Positions 21,450-32,592 of a DNA stretch of 64,000 nt are shown piece after piece; position 1 is the first letter of the stretch; each line of letters opens with the position of its first letter. The notes beneath the pieces are model-generated. The model was not told where the DNA came from, ran no database searches, and was given only the letters and a program-made list of their open reading frames with translations. Position numbers and translations under genes: made by a program. The DNA lies in assembly GCA_963585895.1 (NCBI GenBank), contig OY757904.1, positions 8,208,860 to 8,272,859 on the forward strand, given 5' to 3'. Origin of the DNA: Sepioteuthis lessoniana (lineage: Eukaryota > Mollusca > Cephalopoda > Myopsida > Loliginidae).

Positions 21450-21700
21450 AGTCACGTGTAGAATAACGGTTATAGTCTGAGGAAATGTAATCGATGAACT
21501 GAGTTCGCATTCTGAATGAGGCTTTTTGCATTTCACTTATTGCTAATACACTTAAGAAACGCATAATTGAATATATTCTCCTACGTCCAGTTATGGGTAA
21601 TTAGTAGGATAGACTGAGTTCTTTACCCTTGGTTTGGAAACCAGTATGGGAAGAAGGAAAATACCTTTAAAAATTGCTTTCTATCACATACTGCCCGTGG
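21450..21700 (+). mobile_element. SINE2 copy, worn
   Basis: Plus-strand copy: TAGAATAACGGTTATAGTC (head), GAGTTCGCATTCTGAATG (B-box damaged), TTATGGGTAATTAGTAGGAT and GAAGAAGGAAAATACC. It lies 240 bp from the opposite-facing copy at 20965, so the pair forms a loose inverted repeat. Confidence 0.7.
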
Positions 21701-22688
21701 CGAACAAGATGGATAAAATCTATTTACTAGACCTAGATCTGTGTGACTTTTCTTGTTTCATAAACTGAAAATTCTTCACAAGAGTAATATTTAAGGATGG
21801 CCAGAATATTAAAAAATATATTGGCACAACTTCAAAGGAATAATTTCAGAGCTGCTTTAACCATTATGAAACTTGCTGAAATAAGTGTGTTGAATGTTAA
21901 ATGGACTATTAAAAAAATCGTTTTATTCTTCGTCCTTTTTCTGTTTTAGTAATTAAAACTAGGTCATCTTTTTTAATAAAGCTCGTATCTTATCTAAACT
22001 TTATCCTTTTCTACCATCACCTCAAATTCTAGAAAATTCCGTTGTCGCGACAATTTTACTACCAGAGAGTTTGAATGGTGTTCAAATGAAACTCCTTTTA
22101 ATTATTCCATATTCAAATTCTAGAACATTTTTTACTACTGTTTACATAAAGATTTCTATAATGCAATACAAAAAGGTTTTCCACGTCGGAGATCAGCATT
22201 CATCGAAAAGTCTTTCTTGTAAAGATAATCAGTGGCTTTCTTTTCCTAAAAGAAGAATTCATGAAAATGACCCTTTACCATTTTGTAAGATGAATTCTGG
22301 TGCCCCTAAAACACGCTATTTTCTTATTCAAAAGATCTAGAAAGGCTTTTCAAGACCTTGAGTGATGTTATATGGAAAAATCTAGAGTAACTGTCATTTA
22401 GCAATAGCGTGCTCGCTCTGCAAGCTATCGATTTTGTGGGAGTTCTTCAAATGTGTTCTGTGGTATTGTTTTATACGATAGACCAGTCCGATATACACTC
22501 AGTCCAGAAATCATGAGAACACTTTAAAAATGATTGATTTCTTGTTTAATTACTAGTTTCATTGTCCGATGATTATATTGTACACACATAACTGAACTGC
22601 AGATATAATTCTTAAGTATCTTATTTCATGGAGGATAATTCAATTTGTTCAATTTTATGAATAAAGCTAATTTTTTTGGTGTCCAGCA

Positions 22689-22692
<4 letters not shown>
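21701..22692. other. No gene recognised
   Basis: Includes an 89-codon plus frame (22071-22340; contains HVGDQHSSKSLSCKDNQW) that I do not recognise. 22495-22530 (CTCAGTCCAGAAATCATGAG) may be the outer end of the Tc3-like element that follows, but no matching inverted end was found. Confidence 0.3.

Positions 22693-22726
<34 letters not shown>
22693..22726. repeat. (TA)n microsatellite
   Basis: TA tract of about 34 bp. Confidence 0.95.
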
Positions 22727-22728
<2 letters not shown>

Positions 22729-22809
22729 AAATATTGTAAATTTGATGTTTTTTTTTACATTTAATACCGAAGAACCTTCAAAAATATTCCCTGAAAATGT
22801 CAACTGATT

Positions 22810-24260
22810 TCCTGCTAGTGTTTGAAGAGAAGCATTCTTACTTGAAAAGAAATTAGGTGGTGATGTTTCTACTAGAAATCACCAAATTCTGAAAAGTATT
22901 CTAACAATTGTGAAGAATCTTGGAAGAATCACTGGAGCCTGGAACTTTTTGAGTTGTCTTTACTCTTGTGGCAAAACATGGAAACGAAATGACAGGAAAA
23001 TTAACATTACTGAGTGGACTCGAAGACAAATTGAAATGGATAAAATAGAAAATCCATTAAAAGTTGTTTGGAAAATTGCACAAGCAATAAGCCAGGGAGA
23101 ACAAGTATTAAAATCTTCCTATCACAACATTTTAGCCAGTAAAGTCTTATCTCGAATAAACTAAACCGAAACCGTGTTTGTGTTAATGTCACAAAAAAAA
23201 AAAAAAAAGATTTTAGTTACCAGTGGTGATCATGAGAGAGAACATTCACATGTAGATAGGATTTGGACAAACGACAAGCGCTTCGATTTTGAAGGGCTTA
23301 ACGGCTAGAGATTTTTTGTATGATTTCCAGTGGCAAACGCTAAAAAAGCTTGTTCGTATGTTTGTTAATGGATGAATTGGAAGTCAGGACTGACCGATAA
23401 AATGAAACGCAGTTTCTTCTAAGCAGCGGTCATATTGATACTGCTATATAGATGTACAACTTGGACGCTGACAAAACGGCTGGAGAAAAGGCTAGACGGC
23501 AATTACACAAGAATGCTGCGAGCAATATTAAACAAGTCCTGGAGGCAACACCCCACAAAGCACCAACTATACGGCAACCTACCTCCCATCACGAAAACTA
23601 TCCAAGTTAGACGAACTAGACATGAAGGACACTGTTGGAGAAGCAGGGACGAGCTCATAAGTGATGTACTCCTATGGACCCCCACATATGGCCGGGCAAA
23701 AGCAGGACGGCCATCTCGAACATACATACAGCAGCTATGTGAGGATACAGGATGTAGCTCTGAAGACCTGCCAGAGGCGATGAACGATAAGGAGAAGTGG
23801 CGAGAGAGGGTCAGGGATATTCGTGCTGGCGGCACGACATGATGATGATGATGATGATGAGGATAATTTGAGGATGCTTTACTGGCGGTGGATTATGTAG
23901 ATAACCTATTGAAAACCAAATTGAACTTTGTCCCTGCTCTCACGTGCCAAGAGATGCTAGAACACATTTTGATTCCAAAGCTACCTATAAATAAAGAAGA
24001 AAAGAAAAGGTTTATCTTTTATCAAGGCAATGCGAGTTGCGATCCTGCAAAGACAATCGTTTCGTTCCTCGGTGATCGCTTTCCATCAATAATAAAGTGT
24101 CCTGCTTTGACTCTAGATTTTACTTCCTTAAAAAATGTTTGGAAAATGATTACAAGACATGCATCGTTAACAAATCAAAATATTGCGCACACGAGGAGCT
24201 GAAACAAGCTATCATATTTATATTAGAAACGACGCTCTCAAGTTTTTGAAGGCAAAGGGA
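22810..24260 (+). pseudogene. Tc1/Tc3-like transposase remnant, split by an RTE insertion
   Basis: The N-terminal part (22905-23310) gives NLGRITGAWNF, RKINITEWTRRQIE and HVDRIWTNDKRFDFEGLNG, the last matching the first-Asp region (WTDEK/WSDE type) of IS630-Tc1 transposases. An RTE 3' end then interrupts. The C-terminal 104-codon frame (23888-24202) carries FYQGNASCDPAKTIVSFLGD, where the usual second catalytic Asp (QQDNA) is G, and TLDFTSLKNVWKMI, corresponding to SPDLNPIENLW with heavy change but the D kept. Loss of the Asp plus the insertion make it dead. Confidence 0.75.
23374..23865 (+). mobile_element. RTE LINE 3' end inserted in the Tc3-like element
   Basis: Homologous to 34530-35003: WKSGLTDKMKRSFF, then LLYRCTTWTLTKRLEKRLDG. 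A 135-codon frame ends RVRDIRAGGTT and is followed at once by an ATGATG repeat tail (23839-23862). Only the terminal 490 bp of the LINE is present: typical 5' truncation by target-primed reverse transcription. The frame is nearly undamaged, so this insertion is younger than its decayed host. Confidence 0.9.
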
Positions 24261-24544
24261 GAAGCCGTAGTCTTTTTTCCAAAACATCTTTTGATAATAG
24301 AAATTATAGACTTTTATACTGTTTCTATTATTACTAGAAATGAGTCATTTCATATTCTTATAAAAAGAATCTCCCTAAATGAAGAATAAAAATTATTTAC
24401 CATATAGAAATTACTTAAAAATAAATTAGATACATTTGATAAAAATCTGGACGAATTCACGACAAAGTAATATATTCCAATTTAGAAAAAATTCCATTTA
24501 AAATGTAAAACTTAAAAAGTATATTTTTCTATTGAATTATAATT

Positions 24545-24546
<2 letters not shown>

Positions 24547-24602
<56 letters not shown>

Positions 24603-24604
24603 CT
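24547..24604. repeat. (CT)n then (ATCT)n microsatellite
   Basis: About 19 CT units followed by five ATCT units. Confidence 0.97.
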
Positions 24605-24744
24605 CATACGTAGTTTTCGTAATTTGGTTTTGTCGTGGGAGCTCTGCTCTGACTCAGGCAAGAGTAACCTGCAGATACCATCGCGCTCTTGGTCTACAAC
24701 TGATTTGAATTAAGACGTTTCTTTTTCCTAGATCAACGGCCATA

Positions 24745-25626
24745 AGTAAAGTAAGGTTGGCAACCGTAGTCGAGGTATTATATACTCATAATATATCTAC
24801 ATACAACTATACGTATACATATACAACTATATGCGGAAAAATAGTCAACATAATATACGAACTTCAATGAACGAACGAACACACTTCTTTATAAAAAGAT
24901 ACCTCTCACTTTATTCGAAAGGCTTGATGTTGGTTGTGTGTGAGAGGTGAGTTGGAGACGGAGACAGACTGCTACATATTGACCCAAAGTTCTTCGAATG
25001 GCCGTAGCAGCACTTCTTCCTCATCTTGGCTGGGCTGCTCAACCGTGGGTCGCTGAGGGCCCAACCCCTTTGTCTGGAGCTGGTTCTTACTCCGCGGGCA
25101 TCCTATCTCCAACTACGACTGGAACTGAACTGCAACTGACTCAAACTGACTGCAACTCGAACTGACCGACCCAAGCCGTCTGTGGCACCTGGTTATATAA
25201 TTGTTTGACGACCACTTGCTTCCTGTGGGCATATGCATCTGCACCGAATTCAACCACGTCCACAGGTCAAGGTGATATTCCGATATCCTCGACCCGATGG
25301 ACCTGTTTCTTCCGCTTAATTACTCAGGTGCATCGCTTGATTGACGGCTCGGTCGAGGATCAATATGTTACACAGGGCGACCGGAAGGCTCCCTTTTCAA
25401 TAGCTACTACACCAAGGTGTAGGGGAGGGCGCTACTCCTTTACCTGGATTGCTCCACTTTACCTTTGATACATACCCTATATTGCTGAGTGCTAAACAAG
25501 GAGGTATCAAGTACCATTTTTTAAGTCTTTGGTATGACGCGACCGGGGAGTGAACCTCAGTCTCCCGGACCATTGGCGAACCCTCTACCCACTAGGCCAA
25601 TGAGCTGGTCGACTACGATCGCCAAC
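24745..25626 (-). mobile_element. SINE1 interrupted by a solo LTR
   Basis: The 3' end (24745-24775, GGTTGGCAACCGTAGTCGAG) and the rest (25373-25626, from GGGCGACCGGAAGGCTCCC to CACTAGGCCAATGAGCTGG) are separated by an LTR. The 5' outer edge carries an extra TCGACTACGATCGCCAAC (25609-25626), an inverted copy of the element's own 3' end, giving it 18-bp terminal inverted repeats not seen in the other SINE1 copies. Confidence 0.82.
24776..25372 (-). mobile_element. Solo LTR inside SINE1
   Basis: On the minus strand it starts TGTAACATATTG and ends GAGTATATAATA (compare the relative at 42893, which ends TATGTTACA). It has a TATA-like AATTATATAA (about 25190-25202) and a polyadenylation-type AATAAAG (about 24909-24915). 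Flanks GAGG / CAGG fit a 4-bp duplication with one change. About 597 bp; longer than its relative because of added AC-rich and TA-rich stretches (24785-24835, 25115-25180). No internal retrotransposon genes remain: LTR-LTR recombination is the usual cause. Confidence 0.8.
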
Positions 25627-25805
25627 CAATGGCCATACCAAGGTTAAAATTCCCAGTCTGTCACAGCTGGCGGGGAAATAGTTGGATTCCTACCTCTCCT
25701 AGGTGTTTTAGCGCTATATGAAAAGTAAAGAATCAAGTTCAGGATTTGAACTAGAGTAGCCACATCCACTATAGTGATAACCGTTACTCCTCCAGCGCCT
25801 CGTCA

Positions 25806-26514
25806 AGTTTTTCTTTTATCACATATTTATTAAAAATCAGCGGTGTTCAAATTTTTCTTTTATTATTATTTTTAGGTCGCTTTCACTGGGAACTCATCTA
25901 CTGTGCATCTGTGTAAATTTAATCCAAAAACTTTAATACTCTCGAGGTGGCAAATAATTTAAATGGGATTCTAGTAACGCATATGCATGCCATTTTGATA
26001 AACTAAGATAATGAATACTCCCAGATTGGCATGCAAGAATGGATTACAGCCGCCAGTTCTACATTTTACTAGCAAATCATTCGTACTTGTGCGCACAGTC
26101 ATATTTGCTCTCGAATGTCCAGACTCTGAATCAAATTCTTAATCACTCTTTTCACGTTGGTGTCACATTGCGACAATCAAATCTGTGATTCTATCGATTT
26201 AAGCATCACAGCACATCTGTCAATAGAAAGTTATTGATTTTCGTCCAGTCGTCGTATTAAGCATGTCAGTCTTTCTTCTTTAATTTTCTAGATTATTCTC
26301 ACTCAGCCCAGTTACCGATTCAAAGGATAAAATGGCTGTCAATCAATTTCACTCTTTTTATTGTCATCCTTCTATAATTCATCAACTGTTTTTCTCCTTC
26401 CCTTTGATGGTCATAGCCCTATTTCAAGGATGGATAGAGCTAGGACGATCAAATTTTCCATGGTTTTAGATGGAACTTTAACACAGGTTTGACGTATTAG
26501 TTTTTAAAAAATCC
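25806..26514. other. No gene recognised
   Basis: AT-rich DNA without clear repeats; several CAATCAAA-type words. Confidence 0.3.
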
Positions 26515-26775
26515 AAATAGACTTATTGATTTTAACGGCCTGTAAACCCCGTCTATGATAGTTTTGTGTCGAAATCTTAGGGAATCACGTTTACTGTGCA
26601 TTCATATTTACATTTTTGTAGTTTAAGAGATTTTAAAATGATCTTATCAAATACAATTATTTTAAAACTGATCTTGTTGACCTATAGATGAAACCCGAAC
26701 AGGCACCATCACTTTGAGTCAGAGTGGATCTGGGAGTAATGGCAATAAAGGGGTACTCCACTTTAAGTTTTGATG
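26515..26775 (+). repeat. Family P copy 6, short form
   Basis: Leading end TTGATTTTAACGGCCTG then TAGGGAATCACGTTTACTGT. Subrepeats are nearly absent, then the block GGCACCATCACTTTGAGTC, GGAGTAATGGCAATAAAGG. It stops before the microsatellite. Confidence 0.65.
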
Positions 26776-27084
26776 GCTTTTATTTACAATGTAAATTTAT
26801 GGTTGACTGGATTCTTACTTTGTGTTTTTCAGGTTTGCTAAACTGAATCTTTATCTTTCTGATTTAACCGTATAAAATAGCCATGTCGATAAAGATTTCC
26901 CTGCTAGAAACCATAATTGTCATTTTTCAATGACGTTTATTTTTTTTTGGCAGGCGTGCTGAATTGTATCTTTACTCTATAGGCGAGGCTCAGAATACGC
27001 TGACTGTATCCCCAACAGAGGAATAAGACCTTTCGAAAAACCAGGGTTGACTTTAATATAATACTAAACTGCATCTGATAGTGA

Positions 27085-27365
27085 GGCTGGAGTTCTGAAA
27101 ATCTGGGGAGTGTAGAATACCCTTTCATTGCCATTAAAACCAGGTTCAATCTCACTTTGAGTGGTTGTACATGTTAGGGTGCCATCTAGGGGTCAAGCAG
27201 ATCTGTTTAAGATTCATTCATATTTGATAAGACCGTGAGAAAAAATTCTTAAGAGACAACAACACAAAAAATGTAAATATGAATGTACATTGCCCATGAT
27301 TCCCAAACATCTAGACATAAAATATCCCAAGACGGAATTACATGCCGTAAAAATCAACCAATCAA
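27085..27365 (-). repeat. Family P copy 7, short form
   Basis: Reverse orientation: GAAAATCTGGGGAGTGTAGA, TACCCTTTCATTGCCATTAA, GTGCCATCTAGGGGTCAAG, then directly the leading end ACATGCCGTAAAAATCAACC. Copies 6 and 7 are about 310 bp apart and face each other. Confidence 0.65.
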
Positions 27366-28312
27366 TCATAACTCGAATTTTTATCTTTTTTGAACCGTAT
27401 AAAGCAGAAAAATAGCAAAATATTTCTTTGTTAAAAACCTAAGTTGTAATTTATTTCGATGACCTTTTTCTAGTCTTTAGAATTAATTTATAGATGCATT
27501 TAATTTTGCCTGAGTAATAAAAAATGTCACATGAATCCATATTTTGATTATAAGTTGACTGCATAAACGGTTAAATACTGATTTACAAATAAGTTTAAAA
27601 TATCGCAGGTGAAACTTTCCATTGTTTATATGATATATCCAAAAAAGTAAATGAAAGAAAAGTTCATATTCATAAAAAAGTTTGTTTTTTTAAATGTTCT
27701 CAAGAAATAATTTAATATAGAAATTAATGGCTTTTTTTCCAAATATAAACTAATAAAATTAGCAAAACTTGGTTGCTATAAAGATTAGTTAAATGAGTAG
27801 TTATTAAAGGCAGTTCCAGTCGTGCTTCAAAATAGCGGATCATTCGATAAGCGGCCAATATTGTTGAAACCAGATTTAAATGTTCTGGAAATACAATTTT
27901 AGTAGAACGACATAAACGTGTCTCCTCTCTAGTTTCGTTGTCTCATACTTTTGTAAAAAGCCGAGGAACATTGTTACTTCAGCTAAGAAAATTGGGGTAT
28001 GTTTACATAAGCAGGTGACTCTGATAAAATCGTTCTTCCTTGGTCCGTCTGTAAATATAGCCTCAAAATACGGATGCTATGTACTTTACCAACAGTTTAT
28101 TCGTTAAACTATAATATATTACTTCATTGGTTTTTTAATCAAAAGTATTTTCTTGCCCTTTTCAAAGTTGTATGATTAATAACTTTCGCACGTCTCATAA
28201 AAGGCTTAACATTGCTATCGTCTGTGAATAAGTCAGAAGTGGAGCTGGTTTTATGGTTCTCTTTGTTAAAAATGAGTTAACTATCCAAGGAAGATTATAT
28301 TTGATTTGCTGA
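27366..28312. other. No gene recognised
   Basis: AT-rich unique-looking DNA; no open frame of interest. Confidence 0.3.
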
Positions 28313-28490
28313 TAGGTTGGTTTTTAACTGTACATCAACCAATCAGGTGTTATTTTATGCCAAGAGAATTGCGTTCATTGTGTGTTTATAACTACATTAT
28401 TTTGAAGATCTAAAAGGCTTTTTGCGTATATTTGTATATCAAGTCACTAATACTAATCATCCTTTTTAAAAATTTATAGCTTCAAGTTAT
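28313..28490 (+). repeat. Family P fragment
   Basis: TTTTTAACTGTACATCAACC, TTATTTTATGCC, then AGAGAATTGCGTTCATTGTG match the leading part of copies 3 and 6. The block is missing. Confidence 0.5.
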
Positions 28491-28494
28491 TATA

Positions 28495-28737
28495 AGTAAG
28501 TAAAGTTGTCTCCCTTTAGTCGAGGGTGACCTGAAGGCTTCCTTATCAATAGCTACTACACTGAGGTGTAGGGGAGTGCGCCACTCCATTCCCGGGATTG
28601 CTCTTCTTTACCCTTGATCCTTGCCTAATAATGATGAGTGTTAAGCAAGTTGGAATCAAGTACCATTTTTAAGTCTTTGGTAAGACTCGACCTGGGATTG
28701 AACCCCGGTCTCGGCGACCATTGGTGAATACTTAACA
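28495..28737 (-). mobile_element. SINE1 copy
   Basis: Minus strand: the 3' end TTTAGTCGAGGGTGACCTG, CACTGAGGTGTAGGGGAGTG, AAGTACCATTTTTAAGTC, the B-box region GGGATTGAACCCCGG and the head ATTGGTGAATACT. The outer tRNA-like A-box is lost. Diverged by scattered changes. Confidence 0.85.
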
Positions 28738-28739
28738 GA

Positions 28740-28911
28740 AATAATTTACAGACAGTTATGATATCAAATATTCCTAATACGAATGACTTATACACAATTA
28801 TAAAGTTTAAAGTAACTCTATGTATTTAATATTATTTGATTTCAAAGTTATATAGTTTATGAACTCCTAACCCATGGAAATAATTTGCAAGCAATAATAT
28901 AGTTTCGAGTA

Positions 28912-28952
<41 letters not shown>

Positions 28953-28976
28953 GAAGAAGAAGAAGAAGAAGAAGAA
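28740..28976 (+). repeat. Family P subrepeats running into (AAT)n(AAG)n
   Basis: ACAGTTATGATATCAAATAT, AGCAATAATATAGTTTCGAG resemble family P subrepeats. Then comes an (AAT)n run (about 28912-28950) and (AAG)n (28951-28976). The LINE piece E begins directly after. Confidence 0.6.
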
Positions 28977-29258
28977 ACGAAAAGGGAATAGAAAAAACCG
29001 TGGAAAACGAAAGTGGCGGTGATACCAACGGTAATTTGTGCTCTTGGTACAGTCACCAAAGGATTAGTACAAAGACTGGAGGACTTGAAAATAAGAGGAT
29101 GAGTGGAGACCAATCCAAACTACCACATTATTGATATCGGCTAGAATACTGAAAAGAGTCCTGGAGACTTGAGGAAACTTACTGTCACTCAAACTCTTGA
29201 GAAAAAACATCTGCTGACGCTAGTGTGAAGAAATCAAAAAGGAGTAAATATTAATATA
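28977..29258 (+). mobile_element. R4/Dong-like LINE copy E, 3' piece
   Basis: Only the last 280 bp of the element: ATGGAAAAC-like codons and GTCACCAAAGGATTAGTACA, then GAGACTTGAGGAAACTTACT and the terminal AATATTAATA. It starts immediately after an (AAT)n(AAG)n microsatellite and ends where copy F starts. Confidence 0.8.
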
Positions 29259-30966
29259 CAGGCAGTGAGGCTATACGGAGAGGATATAGGGATGGAATTT
29301 GGCTGAGAAAAATGTACCATACAAATAATGAAAAGCGGAAAATGACGAATGACAGAAAGAATAGAACTATCAAATCAAAAAAAAAAAATCAGAATGTTTG
29401 AAGAAAAGGAAACTTACAAGGAATTGAGAATATTGGAAGCGGACGACACCAAACATGCGGAGATGAAAGAAAACGAAATCGATGGAGAACGAGAAAACTT
29501 CTCGAAACCAAACTACGCAGCAGAAATCTCATCAAAGACATAAATACCTGGATTGTCCCCCTTGTTAGATACTCGGGAGTATTCTTAAAGTGGACCAGAG
29601 ATGAACTTAAACAAATGGACCTCAAAACAAGAAAACTTATGACGATGCATAAGGCCTTATACCCCAGAGATGACACGTACAGACTGAGTGTGTCAAGAAA
29701 AGAAGGAGAAATAGCGTTGATGCATCGATATAAAGACACAAAGATAACAAACAAGCACGGAGGAAGATTGATTACTGCCATTACTGAAAATAATACAGAC
29801 AACGCAAACATCTACAGAACAGAAATAACCAGAAAAAAATGGAAAGAAAAACAACTCTACGAATACTTGAAGCGAAAAATAAACGAAATCTCACATGAGG
29901 AAACTTGGACATGGCTAAGAAAAGGAAACCTTACGATAGAAACTGAATCTCTCCTGATAGCAGCACAGAACAATGCCATAAGAACTATGTCAAAGCGAGA
30001 ATAGATAAGACGCAACAAAATAGCAGATGCAGATTATGCGGTGATAGGGATGAAAGGATCGATAACATAATAAGCGAATGCAGTCAATTAGTGCAAAGAG
30101 AGTATAAGTGTAGACTCGACTGGTGGGCAAAGTGATCCACTTAGAACTGTGCAAGAAATCTAAGTTTGACCATGTGAACAAGTGGTATATGCATAACCGG
30201 GAATCATTCCTGGAGACGAGACACACAAAATTCTCTGGGATTTTGATATACAAACGGATCATTTAATCTCGTTCGGACGATGAGACCAAGTAATTATCAT
30301 AAAAACCAGGAAACTTGCCGAATTGTGGACTTTGCCGTTCTGACTAACCACAGAGTAAAATCGAAAGAAGGGCAAATGAGAGATAAGTGCCAGGACCTTG
30401 CTAGGGAACTGAAAAAAACTATGGAACATGAAGTGACGGTGATAGCAATTGTAATTGGTGCGTTCGGTACAGTCAGTAAAGGATTGATCAAGGAACTGGA
30501 GGTGCCCGTGGTGTAATGGTTATCGTCGGAGGAAATGGACACGGTGACACGAGTTCAAATCCTGGACCAGGCTAATTGCATTTCATTTTTGGGAAAGGTA
30601 TGAATCCAATTATTCTCCCTCCAGCTATGGGTAAATAGTAGGACAGACTGGGTTCTTCAGCCTTGGTGAGGCAACTAGTCTAGGAGAAGGAAAACTCTGA
30701 ATTCAAACCAGTTAAACTCCGCTTAAAAATTGACCTTGTGTGATATCCTGCCCGAGCGGAGGGGTTGGGTAAATATGGATAAAAGAACTGGAAAAATTGT
30801 AAATAAGAACACGAGTGAAGACCATCCAAACGACAGCACTGCTGCGATCGGTCAGAATATTGAGAAGAATCCTAGAAACAAGGAGACTTGCTGTCACTCA
30901 AACTTCTGTGAAAGACCCTCATCTGATGCCGGTGTGAAAAACTTTCAACCGAGTAAAATAATAATG
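29259..30966 (+). mobile_element. R4/Dong-like LINE copy F, 5' truncated, hit by SINE2
   Basis: Plus-strand copy with two open stretches. The first (29615-30004, 129 codons) begins MDLKTRKLMTMHKALYPRDD. The second (30280-30516) carries the RLE C-terminal block CRIVDFAVLTNHRVK and LARELKKTMEHEVTVIAIV. The CCHC knuckle (about 30020-30085) reads CRLCGDRDERIDNIISEC, with the histidine replaced by N. A SINE2 interrupts at 30501-30781. The element ends GTGAAAAACTTTCAACCGAG then TAAAATAATAATG. Confidence 0.85.
30501..30781 (+). mobile_element. SINE2 inserted in LINE copy F
   Basis: Head GGTGCCCGTGGTGTAATGGT, B-box-like GAGTTCAAATCC, the body, and the end GAGGGGTTGGGTAAATATGG. Flanked by AAGGAACTGGA (30490-30500) and AAAGAACTGGA (30782-30792): an 11-bp duplication with one change. 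The LINE frame resumes directly after it (KELE before, KELEKIV after). Confidence 0.9.
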
Positions 30967-31450
30967 GTATATGTCCCACCCAGAATTCGTCCAAGAAAAT
31001 GGGACGCTCAAAATCTCAGGGATTTAGAGATATAAACCGAACCCCTAATCTCAGCCAGGCAACCAGACCAAGTGATAATTAACAAAAGAAAAAAACTGCC
31101 CGAATAGATTATTTTGCCGTTCCAGCTAACGGCAGAGTAAAACTGAAAAGAAGCGAAAAGAGAGATGAGTATCTAGACCTTGCAAGAAAACTGAAAAAAC
31201 TATAGAACATCAAAGTGACGATGATACTAATTGTAATTGGCGCACTAGGTACAGTCACCAAAGGTTTGGTACAAGAACTGGAGGACTTGGAAATAAGAAG
31301 ACAAGTGGCAACCATTCAAATGACAGTATAATTAAGATTGGCCAGAATACTAAGAGTCCTGGAGACTTGAGACTTCCTGTCACTCAAAATCCAATGAGAA
31401 ACCATCAGCTAAGCTGGTGTGAAAAACTCTCAAAGGAGTAAACATAATAA
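30967..31450 (+). mobile_element. R4/Dong-like LINE copy G, 3' piece
   Basis: Starts at the RLE region (TATGTCCCACCCAGAATTCG, then a PDQVI-NKRKKLP frame, then YFAVPANGRVKLKRSEK) right after the AATAATG tail of copy F. Ends GTGAAAAACTCTCAAAGGAG then TAAACATAATAAT at 31450. Confidence 0.82.
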
Positions 31451-31755
31451 TCCTTAGTAAACAATAATAGTTTCAAGTAATTATTGTTAATACAAATAAT
31501 TTGCACAGTTATATGATATCAAGCATTCCTACTGAATAATTTTCAAAATGATCTTTTTGATCCAAATACATACTACAAATCCAGTCAAAGTGGACCTGAG
31601 AGTAATGGCAACGAAGGCGTATTCACACATCCAGAGTTTCAGAACAGAAACTTCACCACCTGGTACTGTTTAATTTTATACTCCACACATCCCCTTTTTA
31701 GGGGATGGGGGTCTTACACATCTGCAGCGGTTCTTAGATAGTAACAGGTGCCTCA
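31451..31755 (+). repeat. Family P copy 9
   Basis: Starts within the subrepeats (TAGTTTCAAGTAATTATTG, TGCACAGTTATATGATATCA), then the block (GAGAGTAATGGCAACGAAGG, TTCACCACCTGGTACTGTTT) and the end GGTCTTACACATCTGCAGCG. It directly follows the LINE G tail. Confidence 0.65.
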
Positions 31756-32504
31756 TATCTATATTAATTAAAATATTCAAATTAGATAAAAAGATATTCA
31801 TTTTAAGAAGATAAATTATTTTACAAATTAAAAAGCATTTTCCTCGTCACTATTATATATAGGTTTAAAACTGAAGTCGAAATTTCTGCAAATGGAACAG
31901 AAAAATCGATTTCAAATTCTGGATTCTGACCCATTGTCATCTTATTTCAGGTCTGAAATGACATGAATACAAGCTACACTTTGCCCTGTCTTAACATCAA
32001 TATTTTGCAGTCATTCAAAAGGGTGAACGGAGAAAATAGGTTTTATTCTCAGCAGACTCAATTATAAGGTAACTTCAGTAGGAATTGACGGTTAGATTAG
32101 CTTGCTAACCATGCATCACCGTGAGGATCCCGCGGATATATAACAAATATTGCCTAGTTTTGGCACAAGGCTATAGGTATGAGAAACTAAGAGCCAAAGA
32201 ATAGGACAGAGCAGCATTGGTTTGGATAATCTTAGCTCAATGGTAAGGCACACATTTTATAACTTTCTCCGTCTAATTATTGTGTCAACGATTATATCAG
32301 GGCTATTGATTTGAAAATAATAAATGTACCTGTTTTGTTCAGTGTCAATTGTCTATATTTGAATATGTAAACAATTGTAGCAAACAAAATATATCAGAAA
32401 GTGTGTTCTGGATGTCCACCATAAATCTCTTGGCAGCAGCACGGTATTAAATTTTAAGATCTTGTTTGAAGCTACACATAGGCAAAGACGCACGCATACA
32501 TGTG
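31756..32504. other. No gene; possible worn SINE3
   Basis: 32090-32230 contains GCTTGCTAACCATGCATCACC and TTTTGGCACAAGGCTATAGG, in the order found in SINE3 but badly diverged. The rest is unassigned. Confidence 0.35.
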
Positions 32505-32592
32505 GTTAACACACACATACACACACATACACACAGACATGCATACATGTATATATGTGTTTGTGTGGGTGTGTATGTTAGTGTGCCTATAA
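32505..32592. repeat. CA/TG-rich microsatellite pair
   Basis: ACACACATAC units followed by TGTGTGGGTGTG units: purine-pyrimidine alternating DNA that can fold on itself. Confidence 0.9.

Larger units (their letters stand above)
24650..25805 (-). mobile_element. SINE2 interrupted by SINE1
   Basis: Minus-strand SINE2 split in two: 24650-24744 (GATTTGAATTAAGACGTTTC, TTTTTCCTAGATCAACGGCC) and 25627-25805 (CCATACCAAGGTTAAAATTC, CAGGATTTGAACTAGAGTAG, head CTCCTCCAGCGCCTCG). The halves rejoin in register. The 11-bp junction repeat CAACGGCCATA / CAATGGCCATA (24734-24744, 25627-25637) is the duplication made by the inner insertion. It is the oldest layer of a three-level nest. Confidence 0.8.

Noticed and set aside
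20965..21700. Large inverted repeat as a single fold-back element
   Set aside because: The two halves are separate worn SINE2 copies of opposite orientation without shared TSD.
22071..22340. 89-codon frame as a small gene
   Set aside because: No recognisable domain, no splice or promoter context, AT-rich background; could be chance.
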